DNA from: AP-15 sp963702685
GTDB taxonomy: Bacteria > Pseudomonadota > Alphaproteobacteria > ATCC43930 > CGMCC-115725
Direction: 5' to 3'
Length of the DNA stretch: 64,000 nucleotides
Assembly (NCBI GenBank): GCA_963702685.1
Contig: CAVPDQ010000014.1
Span: 496,001 to 560,000, forward strand
A program made the position numbers and the translations under genes. This document shows, one piece after another, positions 17,989-25,243 of the stretch. Below the pieces are notes generated by a model that worked only from the letters and a program-made list of their open reading frames with translations, was not told the origin of the DNA and did not search any database. Every line of letters begins with the position of its first letter. Position 1 is the stretch's first letter.

Positions 17989-19934
17989 GACGGCTCGTAC
18001 AGCCGGCGCCGCAAAACCCGCTCGAGCGCGAGCCCCGCCAGCAACGTCGTCACGGCCAGTCCGACGAGATAGGACCGGTCGAGCCAATGGGGCTCGTATT
18101 CGACAAAAAAGCTCGACCGAAACCAATCGACGCCGTGCAGCAACGGGTTCCAGGCGAGGATGTCGCGGACCCAGTCGGGCATCATCCCCGGCACGTAAAA
18201 AATTCCCGAGCAGAAATACAAAAGCCGGGTCAGCTGGGCCCAGACCTTGTCCCATGATTTGAAAAATCCGGTAGCGACCGCGTTGATAAAGCCGACGCCG
18301 CAGCCAAGGAGCCACACCGCGGCCAGCGCTGCCGCCACCCCCAACCCGTCATCGGGAAGCGCCCCGATCCCGACCACGACAAATCCGGCGAGCATGACGC
18401 CGGCAACGATCAAATCGGTGACGAGCTCCAAAAGACCGCGCGCAACCAGGACGTCGAAGGTGCGGACCAACGGCAATTGCAGCAGCGGGCCGTTGCTGGT
18501 GACGGCATGGGTCATGCTGCTGCTGGTATGGACAAACAAGTGATAGGGAATGATGCCGGTGTAATAAAAGATAAAGAACTGGGTGCCGATCGGCGGCCGT
18601 CCGTGCATCATCACCGCGAAAACCAGCGACAGCAGCAGAATGTGCCCCATCGGCTCGATCAGCGCCCAGCCGTAGCCGAGGGTCGCGTCGCCGAACCGGG
18701 TCCGCGTCTCGCGGATAATCAGCGCGCGAATGACCCGCCACTGGGTCAGCGCCGCGTCGATCAGCCTCGGTGCCGGCCGCGGCGTGCGCGGCGGTCGCGC
18801 CGCACCGTCGCCGAGCACGACGCAATCGCCGTCGAAACCGGCAAAGCGGCGGTTCAGGACCTGCAGCACCGCCTGGGCATATTCCTCGTTGTCCGGCGCG
18901 GCGCGGATCAGCTCGCCGCCGACCGCGAGAGCCTCGCGCAGCCGGCCGGCATCGAAATAGACCGTCAGCTGCGACCGCTTGGCGTCGGCATTGGTCGGAT
19001 CGAGCGCGGCAGCCTGCCCGAACGCGTCCGCCGCGGCCTCGAAATGCCCGAGCCGGTAGAGAAGGTTGCCGCGATTGACATGGTATTCGGCGATCTCGGG
19101 CGCGGCGGCGAGCGCCTCTTCGATCGCGGCGAGCGCCTGCTGCGGGCGGCGGCGGCGCGTTTCGATCTCGGCCAGAAGCCGCCAGGCGAGGTCGTCCTGC
19201 GGGCGGCCGGCGAGAATGGCCCGAACGATCTCGGCCGCCTCGTCCAGACGCGCCGCACGCAGCAGCAGCTCCGCCGCATGGACGCCGCTCAGCCGGTCGC
19301 CGGGTGCCGCCGCCGTCGCGCGCAACGCGAAGTCGAGGGCCGCCTCCGATTGGCCGAGCGCCAACGAGCACGCCGACAAATGGCACAGCACCCGCGCGCT
19401 CGCCGGGTCGATCGCGGCGGCCCGGGTAAAATACTGCGCCGCCTCCGCGGCACGGCCGGCGGCTTCGAGCACCGCGCCGGCGTGGAAGGCGAAGTCGAAC
19501 GAGCCCGGATCGAGGTCGCTCGCCCGAATGGCGTGATAAGCCGCGCGGTCCGATTGGCCGACGACGGCGAACGAGCCGCTGGCGTGACGGTGCCCCGCGG
19601 CCCATTGCGGGCGCCGCTCGATCAGGCGCTCATAGGCCGTCGCCGCCTCGTCATGGCGCTCGCAATTGCTGAACAGCCACGCGCAAAAATCGGCGATCGC
19701 CTCGGAGCCGGGCTGCAGCTCAAAGGCGGCGCGGGCGCAGCTCACGGCGTCGTCGCGTTTGCCGCGGTAAAACCAGGCCTCGCCGAGACGGCAATACAGC
19801 GCGGCCCGCTCGCCGTCGGCCAGGACCGCTTCGCGCAGCTGGTCGAGGCACGCGTCGAGCTGGCCGGCGCGCAGCGCATGCTGAAACCGGCCGGCGGCTG
19901 TGGTTTCGTCCGATTGCTCGACTGTGTCGCTCAA
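17985..19934 (-). CDS. TPR domain fused to ABC-2 polysaccharide export permease (KpsM-like)
   Basis: 649 residues. Residues about 15-370 are tetratricopeptide repeats (for example AALYCRLGEAWFYRGKRDDA and YHVNRGNLLYRLGHFEAAAD). Residues about 395-649 are an ABC-2 permease: WRVIRALIIRETRTRFGD, GYGWALIEPMGHILLLSLVF, six helices, and MPDWVRDILAWNPLLHGVDW. KpsM proteins are normally about 260 residues, so the N-terminal repeats are an addition, likely a cytoplasmic scaffold for glycan-synthesis enzymes. The first codon is TTG 19934, with GAGAGA about 10 bp upstream; a slightly internal start is possible. First gene of the export operon. Confidence 0.85.
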   Translation of the reverse strand: MSDTVEQSDETTAAGRFQHALRAGQLDACLDQLREAVLADGERAALYCRLGEAWFYRGKRDDAVSCARAAFELQPGSEAIADFCAWLFSNCERHDEAATAYERLIERRPQWAAGHRHASGSFAVVGQSDRAAYHAIRASDLDPGSFDFAFHAGAVLEAAGRAAEAAQYFTRAAAIDPASARVLCHLSACSLALGQSEAALDFALRATAAAPGDRLSGVHAAELLLRAARLDEAAEIVRAILAGRPQDDLAWRLLAEIETRRRRPQQALAAIEEALAAAPEIAEYHVNRGNLLYRLGHFEAAADAFGQAAALDPTNADAKRSQLTVYFDAGRLREALAVGGELIRAAPDNEEYAQAVLQVLNRRFAGFDGDCVVLGDGAARPPRTPRPAPRLIDAALTQWRVIRALIIRETRTRFGDATLGYGWALIEPMGHILLLSLVFAVMMHGRPPIGTQFFIFYYTGIIPYHLFVHTSSSMTHAVTSNGPLLQLPLVRTFDVLVARGLLELVTDLIVAGVMLAGFVVVGIGALPDDGLGVAAALAAVWLLGCGVGFINAVATGFFKSWDKVWAQLTRLLYFCSGIFYVPGMMPDWVRDILAWNPLLHGVDWFRSSFFVEYEPHWLDRSYLVGLAVTTLLAGLALERVLRRRLYEPS

Positions 19935-20118
19935 CCGCGCAATTCTCTCATTGCCGAGAGCCGGACGTTCAACAGCCGCTCGCCGTGCTCGCGGGCTGGG
20001 GACCCGCGGCGTTACGCTTGCCGCCTCATCCCCAGCGGGTTTGTGATTTGGTAAATATCCTTAATCCGCGTCATCGCCACGTCGCCCTCAGCGTCAGCAA
20101 CGCGTCAAATCCTGAGGA

Positions 20119-20383
20119 TCACCCGCGGCAGCCGACCGTCGGCGCGTCCCGACCGGGCCGTCCGCTCCCCGATTTACCCGGGGCGATCGCCCCGTCGCCG
20201 ATCGGCACCGCGGCCACGATCGACGAACACCATTCGACGACGGGCATCGCGCGGCGATCAATGACATTGTCGATGCGGCAAATATCCTGGGCCGCCAATT
20301 CCGCAGCCGCCGCCTCGGCTTTTTCGGGCGAGGCGCCGGCCTCAACCAGCGCTTGGTAGAGTTTTGGCGAGCACGATGGTCAT
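20119..20383 (-). pseudogene. degenerate small coiled-coil protein gene
   Basis: From ATG 20383 the frame reads MTIVLAKT and stops; removing one base in the T-run near 20362-20365 gives AKLYQALVEAGASPEKAEAA and on to a stop at 20119. The Ala/Glu-rich helix resembles the small DUF1640-like coiled-coil proteins of alphaproteobacteria, but the C-terminal membrane helix expected of those is missing here. It starts 8 bp after the stop of the upstream hypothetical gene. Low confidence. Confidence 0.3.
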
Positions 20384-20390
20384 CGGTCGA

Positions 20391-20723
20391 TTAGTCGATC
20401 GGGCGCAGCCGCTGGCTCAGCTCGGTTCCGTCGATCAATTCGTTCCAATGATCGAGGATGGCCGCTTCGTTCAGCGCGATCCAGCGGGTGACCGCGGCGA
20501 GGTCGGCGGCGCCGAGCCGGCCGGTGACAATATGTGGCGCAGGCCACAAGCCGACAACAGCGCGATTGCCGGGGTCCATACGCTGGCCGTGCGCCTGGCT
20601 CACCTTGATCCGCACGTCGTGCGCCGCACCGTAACGCGGGCCGACCCAGATCACCATCGGCAAGCCGGTCGAGCGCGGGTAGAGGTTCGTCATTGCGAAC
20701 AGCTCGTCGGTATCTAGCTGCAT
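20391..20723 (-). CDS. hypothetical protein conserved in alphaproteobacteria
   Basis: About 110 residues from MQLDTDELFAMTNLYPRSTG; starts at 20732 or 20693 are also possible. The sequence TGLPMVIWVGPRYGAAHDVR, then RMDPGNRAVVGLWPAP and WIALNEAAILDHWNELIDGT, looks like a small conserved soluble protein I have seen in this lineage but cannot name. It lies between two decayed fragments, so it may be the surviving part of a small accessory module. Confidence 0.5.
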   Translation of the reverse strand: MQLDTDELFAMTNLYPRSTGLPMVIWVGPRYGAAHDVRIKVSQAHGQRMDPGNRAVVGLWPAPHIVTGRLGAADLAAVTRWIALNEAAILDHWNELIDGTELSQRLRPID

Positions 20724-20760
20724 GCTGGCCATCGGGTCGATTAGATAGGCGTGGCGCCCA

Positions 20761-20907
20761 TCTAAAAAAGAGCCGGCGCAACATGCCGAGCTGAAAATTG
20801 ATCGCGACCAGCAGCACCCCGATCGCGGCATAGGCCCCGATCAGGCCGAACAGGATCAGAGATAGGCGCCGCTGCAGCCGGGCGAGCCGCCCCAGCGGCT
20901 TGGTTTG
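20761..20907 (-). pseudogene. fragment with one transmembrane helix
   Basis: An open stretch on the minus strand encodes RLARLQRRLSLILFGLIGAY followed by a hydrophobic run and LGMLRRLFF. It has no convincing start, and the frame reads through where a stop would be expected after LFF (a TTTTTTAG sequence one base out of phase). It looks like the C-terminal half of a small coiled-coil/TM protein related to the fragment at 20119-20383. Confidence 0.25.
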
Positions 20908-21240
20908 GCGCGCGACTATCGCTGTCTTGGATCGTGCTCGGCAAGCTGGCGATGCGTGGGTCGAGCAGGTGCCATCGGGCACGCACCCAGCGTCGCGCCG
21001 GCGTGAACCGGCCGGCTCGACTCCTCAGAGCGTGTGAAGGAATACCAAACCGCTGTCATTCCGGGGCGTGGGCGCAGCCCGCGAACCCGGAACCCATGCA
21101 CACCGGCCTGCGATATGCTGGCGGACGGCGGTGTTCATAGGTTCCGGGCCTGCCCTGCGGGCATCCCGGAATGACATTGCTTTCGACGCAGGATTTCATC
21201 ACAGGTTCTCAGGACAGGCGGGCGCGTCTCGAAGCATGCA
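20908..21240. repeat. non-coding gap with palindromic repeats
   Basis: No gene is supported between about 20908 and 21361. A hairpin element runs from 21054 to 21177: TGTCATTCCGGGG at the left end pairs with CCCGGAATGACA at the right, with inner arms AACCCGGAACCCATG and CATAGGTTCCGGG. A further piece, 21208-21240, is the reverse complement of part of the repeat at 32216 (GCTTCGAGACGCGCCCGCC). The first element belongs to the same family as the one carrying the insertion sequence at 25051. Confidence 0.6.
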
Positions 21241-21361
21241 CGGCGCCGATGCAGCCACGATTTGCCCGCCATCGCCAATTCCTTCACAAGCTCTCAGCAA
21301 CCATTGCGGTCGCCTCCGCGGCGAAAGCGCGCGCGTCAGGCGCCGGCGGTCCGGGCTGCTT

Positions 21362-22331
21362 TCAGCCCGCCGCGGGCTCGATGCCGAGCTCGGCACGGGC
21401 CTCTTCGAGCGGCTTTGCGACCCAGGCCCAATGGTCCCACCGGTCGGAGAGATCGAGGCGGACCTTGCCGCCGCGCTCGACCGCGGCAAAGAATTTGTCG
21501 CCGAGCCCGTCGGTCGCAAAGATGCCGCGCATCTGCGGCTGGTCGAGCGGGGTCATGTTGATCCCGGCGCCGAAGGTCAAGGTGACGAACAGGAGCACAA
21601 AGATCGGGTTGTGCTTTTTGTAGCCGGCGGTGAAGGCGCCGACTTGCATCTCGCCGGCCGGATCGGTGCCGTAGCCCGCAAGAACATGGGTGAAATCGTG
21701 GTACGCGCCGGCCTCGGGGAAGCCCAGCCTTTCGCCGGGAAAGGCAAAGCCGTGCTCGCGATAGTGGCGCCAAAAGGCGTGGCCGAGCGTGTCCGCCGGC
21801 AATTCGCCGAGTGCCTCGTAGCGCGCCGCCAGCGCCCGGTCTTCGCGCATGCCCGCGAAAGGCGGCGATCGCCTTTGCGGTGGCGACAAAGCCATGATCG
21901 TGGATCGAGTTTCGGGCCGCGTCAGCGAGATGGGAGCGGCGCAAAAAGTCGAGGCGGAACAGCACCATGTGGTGCTCGGCGAGCTCGCGCAATACCTTGA
22001 CGCCCGGCTCCTCGACCCCGAGCGCCTGGGCAAAGCGCGTCATCAGCCGGCTTTGCGCCCCGGTCGGCGGCCCTTCGGCGAGGCTCACCACCATCATCCC
22101 CTGGACAAGCTGGCGCGCCAGCGCCGGGTCGGCGAATGCCGCCGCCAGCTCCTCGGGCGCGATCGGTGCCAAGCTGTCGATGTCGTGCCGCGTGCGCAGG
22201 ACATGCTTTTGCGCGGCGTCGAGGAGGTTGCGCGTCGCGGCACCGAGGCCGCCGTCCCGCGCCTCGCCCAGCATGCGCATCGCACGCAGCCCCGCCAGCG
22301 CCTCCTCCGCGCTCGGATAAAGCAGCTGCAT
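21362..22331 (-). pseudogene. Coq4-like protein, one frameshift
   Basis: After removing one base in the A-run at 21858-21860 the protein is about 322 residues. It contains HDFTHVLAGYGTDPAGE, a perfect HDxxHx11E zinc motif of the ubiquinone-biosynthesis protein Coq4, followed by FTAGYKKHNPIFVLLF. The N-terminal half is helical and less conserved. GGAGG precedes ATG 22331 (MQLLYPSAEEALAGL). Coq4 organises and oxidatively decarboxylates the quinone ring precursor in known systems; no other ubi genes are near, so a role outside ubiquinone synthesis is possible. As written, the product loses the metal motif. Confidence 0.75.
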
Positions 22332-22502
22332 CACCCGATCCTCCCACGCGATTGCCGCTCGGTCCCGGCCATCCGAGCGCAATTCCCTTATCATCTCCCT
22401 AACGTCGCGGCGCGCCCCTGGGCGGGCTCGCGGTTAATACAGCAGAAAAACAACCGTCTCGCGATAAGACGACTTCTGCAAATGTCCGGGATCCGAAAGC
22501 AG

Positions 22503-22872
22503 TCATGGCATAACCCGTGTCAAGTGACGGAGCGGCTCCATGCACTCGTGCAGCACACGGACAACCGCGATTCGATCGTGCCCGTCATCGGGCTGCTCGC
22601 ACAGAGAATAAATCACATGCACAGCCGCGCCGTGACGCCGGGCGGCTATTTCGATGTGCAGAGAACGCAGGCCCGCCGCCAGATCGTCATGCGACCGCGA
22701 GCCCGGACGATCCGGCTGTTCGCAGCCATCTCGATCGCTCTGCAGCCATCTCGATCGCTCTGGTGATGAGCGCGGCATATCTCCGGCGCTGCAGCGGCCC
22801 GAACTGCCGGCTTATCTCCCTCAAAACGCCCGAAATATCGCTCGCGGCGGCTTCGGTCAGCCGATAGCTCAC
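22503..22872 (-). pseudogene. ParE-like toxin disrupted by a 20 bp tandem duplication
   Basis: The gene opens with GTG 22872 (VSYRLTEAAASDISGVLREI) overlapping the antitoxin stop, and the C-terminal part, in another frame, reads LAAGLRSLHIEIAARRHGAA then IAVVRVLHECMEPLRHL, the normal end of RelE/ParE toxins. Between them the 20-mer GCAGCCATCTCGATCGCTCT (plus strand) occurs twice in tandem, 22722-22741 and 22742-22761, and breaks the frame. The family poisons DNA gyrase; this copy should be dead. Confidence 0.75.
22722..22761. repeat. 20 bp perfect tandem duplication inside the parE-like gene
   Basis: GCAGCCATCTCGATCGCTCT is present twice head to tail without mismatch. The lack of divergence indicates a recent slippage event. 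Confidence 0.9.
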
Positions 22873-23129
22873 TTCTCTTCGGCATCGAGTTCGGCGCAAA
22901 TGTCGGCGACCGACTGTTTTGAGAACCGGCCCTGCCGCGCCTGATCGACGCCGATGCCGACTTCCCTTCGCAAAATCGCGATCTTCTCGTCCTGGACCGC
23001 CTGCTCGAGCCGGAGCAGCCGCAACCCGTGACGCACCACCTCGCTGGCGCTCGCATAGCATCCGGAGCTCACCTGCGCCTCGACAAAATCGGCAAATTCC
23101 TTCGACAGGCTCACATTCATCGTCGCCAT
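22869..23129 (-). CDS. ParD-like antitoxin
   Basis: 86 residues. The N-terminus MATMNVSLSKEFADFVEAQV and SSGCYASASEVVRHGLRLLR form a ribbon-helix-helix DNA-binding domain typical of ParD; the acidic C-terminus (KQSVADICAELDAEEK) would wrap the toxin. It is intact while its toxin is broken, and should still bind its own promoter in the 178 bp divergent gap before the CmcJ-like gene. Confidence 0.85.
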   Translation of the reverse strand: MATMNVSLSKEFADFVEAQVSSGCYASASEVVRHGLRLLRLEQAVQDEKIAILRREVGIGVDQARQGRFSKQSVADICAELDAEEK

Positions 23130-23307
23130 CGACCGCTCCCGTCCTGCGGAGAGAGCACTGCAGCGATTGGCAAAAATTGGCAATCCTGCAAGCCGACGAC
23201 CCCGGCGGCCCGGCCATGGCGCATTCGTGCGCAAGTCGCCGATCGCACAGTCTGGAAAACGCCGGCTCTATGTGCCACGGTGACGCCGAAACAATCGGAG
23301 GTCTGCC

Positions 23308-24579
23308 ATGAGCCCGCTCGATGTCGCCGACAACAAGGTCGCGGAGAGAGCCTCGCCGGCCTATGTGCCGCCGCTCCAGCGCACGGCAGGGCAGCCGCCG
23401 CCGATCGCGGCGCATGACGGGCTGTCCTACATGTCGTTCGACCGCGACGGCGATGCGGGAACCGCCGCGGCGCTCCAGGACGCGCTTACGGAGATCGCCG
23501 AGGGCGAGGGCCGGCGCGTTGCCGAGATGGTTGACAAGGCGCCGGCGGGCCCGATCAAGACCCAATGGGGCCTCGGGTTCCGCGACTACGACGAGTGCGT
23601 GAAGTACATCCGCCAGTCGAACAGCCTCAAGGCGCCGCCGGGCGGCGTGGCGCTGCCGCTGCCTTATACGGTGTACGAGCGGCCGGGCTATTCCGTGGTG
23701 CCGTCGAATGCCGTCTGGCGGGACCCGGCGCGCGCCGACATCGCGGCGACCCTGCGCCAGAACGAGCGGGGCAACCGGCGGCGCGACCTGTTCTTCCCCC
23801 AAGTGCTGCGCGATGCACGGCGCATCGGCGAATACTATCCAGGCCTCTCGCCCAGCAGCCCCGAATGCATGGACCGGCTCGGCCTGTCGCTGGCCCACCT
23901 CGAGTCCAAGTGCACGAACATCTACGACTCTGCCGAGGTGCGGCACGTGTACTATCCGGAGATCGAGAAATTGCTGCGCGAGTTCTTCCCGGATGCGACC
24001 GATGCGCTGGTCTACAACCACGATGTCTTCGACAAGGACTACACGGGCGACCGCACGGAAGACCAGGACAGCAACAACCCCGGTGTAAACGCCAATTACG
24101 CCAACCTCGTGCACAATGATTTGAACGACAACAGCGGTCGCGTGCGCTGCCGCGAGCTGCTCACCAAAAACCTGCGCAATTTCGGGCGCACGCAGCACTG
24201 CACCGAGGAAGAGGCCGACGCGAAGATGTCGCGGCGGTTCGTGTCGATCAACCTCGCCAAGCCGATAGAGACGATCGAGCAATTCCCGTTCGTGCTCTGC
24301 GCCTGGCCCTCCTTCGCCACGCAGCCCTACATCACCAACTACCGCATCTACGACGACCGCGTCGGCGAAACCACCCGCTTCACCTATCGCCCCGACCATG
24401 AGTGGTACTGGTTTCCCCGCCAAAAACCCACCGAGGTCTCGATGCTGAAGTGCTACAACTCGGTAACCGACGGCTCGGTCTCGCGGTGGTCGTTCCATAC
24501 CGCCTGCATCGACCCGAACGTGTCTCTTAATGCCCCATGCCGCAAGAACGTCGTGGTCCGGTCCTTTATCTTTTTCTAG
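23308..24579 (+). CDS. CmcJ/NvfI family Fe(II)/2-oxoglutarate-type oxygenase
   Basis: 423 residues. The region VYNHDVFDKD, LVHNDLNDNSGRVRCRELL, RFVSINLAKPIETIEQFPFV, HEWYWFPRQKPTEVSMLKCY and DGSVSRWSFHTACIDP matches the CmcJ/NvfI/asaB family known mostly from fungal and actinobacterial natural-product pathways. His269-x-Asp271 and His397 could form the iron triad, with Arg393 near the cosubstrate site; this assignment is inferred. GGAGGT precedes the ATG. It is 14 bp upstream of a VOC protein, likely one transcript. Substrate unknown. Confidence 0.8.
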   Translation: MSPLDVADNKVAERASPAYVPPLQRTAGQPPPIAAHDGLSYMSFDRDGDAGTAAALQDALTEIAEGEGRRVAEMVDKAPAGPIKTQWGLGFRDYDECVKYIRQSNSLKAPPGGVALPLPYTVYERPGYSVVPSNAVWRDPARADIAATLRQNERGNRRRDLFFPQVLRDARRIGEYYPGLSPSSPECMDRLGLSLAHLESKCTNIYDSAEVRHVYYPEIEKLLREFFPDATDALVYNHDVFDKDYTGDRTEDQDSNNPGVNANYANLVHNDLNDNSGRVRCRELLTKNLRNFGRTQHCTEEEADAKMSRRFVSINLAKPIETIEQFPFVLCAWPSFATQPYITNYRIYDDRVGETTRFTYRPDHEWYWFPRQKPTEVSMLKCYNSVTDGSVSRWSFHTACIDPNVSLNAPCRKNVVVRSFIFF

Positions 24580-24593
24580 GAGGAGAGAACAAA

Positions 24594-24968
24594 ATGTTCA
24601 GCCACATCATGATCGGGAGCAACGATATCGCCCGGTCGAAGAAATTCTACGATGCGCTGTTCACCGCGATCGGCGGCGAGCCCGGCACCGAGGTGCGCGA
24701 AGGCCGGCTGGCCTACACGCATAACGGCAGTCGCTTCATGGTGACCAAGCCCAACGACGGCAAGCCGGCCTCGTCCGCGAATGGCGGCACGATCGGTTTT
24801 TCGATCGGCGATACCAAGCTGGCTGAAGCCTGGCACAAAGCCGGGGTCGCAAATGGCGGCACGTCGATCGAGGACCCGCCGGGCGTGCGTCCCAACGGGG
24901 CTTATCTCGCTTATCTCCGTGACCCCGATGGCAACAAATTGGTCGCGGTTGCTCGTCCGGCTGCCTGA
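24594..24968 (+). CDS. VOC family protein
   Basis: 124 residues with the glyoxalase fold: MFSHIMIGSNDIARSKKFYD opens module one, GGTIGFSIGDT module two, and LRDPDGNKLVAVAR closes it. ATG 24594 follows AGGAGGAGAG. It is the second gene of a likely two-gene unit with the CmcJ-like oxygenase. Family members are lyases, dioxygenases or binding proteins; the specific job is unknown. Confidence 0.82.
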   Translation: MFSHIMIGSNDIARSKKFYDALFTAIGGEPGTEVREGRLAYTHNGSRFMVTKPNDGKPASSANGGTIGFSIGDTKLAEAWHKAGVANGGTSIEDPPGVRPNGAYLAYLRDPDGNKLVAVARPAA

Positions 24969-24983
24969 GCCGCTCTAGGGCTC

Positions 24984-25017
24984 GAAGAGAACCGCTCTGT
25001 TAGGGGCGGTTCTCTTC
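24984..25017 (+). terminator. terminator-like hairpin
   Basis: GAAGAGAACCGC (24984-24995) and GCGGTTCTCTTC (25006-25017) form a perfect 12 bp stem with a 10 nt loop, 16 bp after the VOC stop. A U-tract is lacking, so it is either a weak intrinsic terminator or an mRNA 3' stabiliser. Confidence 0.55.
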
Positions 25018-25023
25018 AACGTT

Positions 25024-25148
25024 CGCTAGCAGGGTGCTGAAAAACCCGCGTGTCATTCCGGGGCGGCCCGTCAGGGGCGGGCCCGGAACCCATGAACACC
25101 GGCGGTGCAAGGCCAGCATAGCCGGTGTTCCTGTGGGTTCCCGCCTTC
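25024..25148. repeat. palindromic repeat interrupted by the insertion sequence (left part)
   Basis: Begins with GCTAGCAGGGTGCTGAAAAA and continues TGTCATTCCGGGG, with GGAACCCATGAACACCGG and its inverse CCGGTGTTCC, ending CCCGCCTTC at the IS boundary. The right half (CGCGGGAATGACAC) resumes at about 26746 past the element, followed by a second short copy of GTTCCCGCCTTCGCGGGAAT at 26777-26796. Same family as 21054-21177. Confidence 0.65.
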
Positions 25149-25243
25149 GAGGCTGTAACCCAATCCCGAAAAAATCGAGTAGCTCTAGGATTTGGGTACC
25201 CGACGCTGTATAAGGCTATTAGTAGGGGTTGCGGGGGATCGGG

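Noticed and set aside
22687..24498. 603-codon minus-strand open frame covering the oxygenase gene
   Set aside because: Only its 3' end contains real coding sequence (the ParE N-terminus); the rest is antisense to the CmcJ-like gene.
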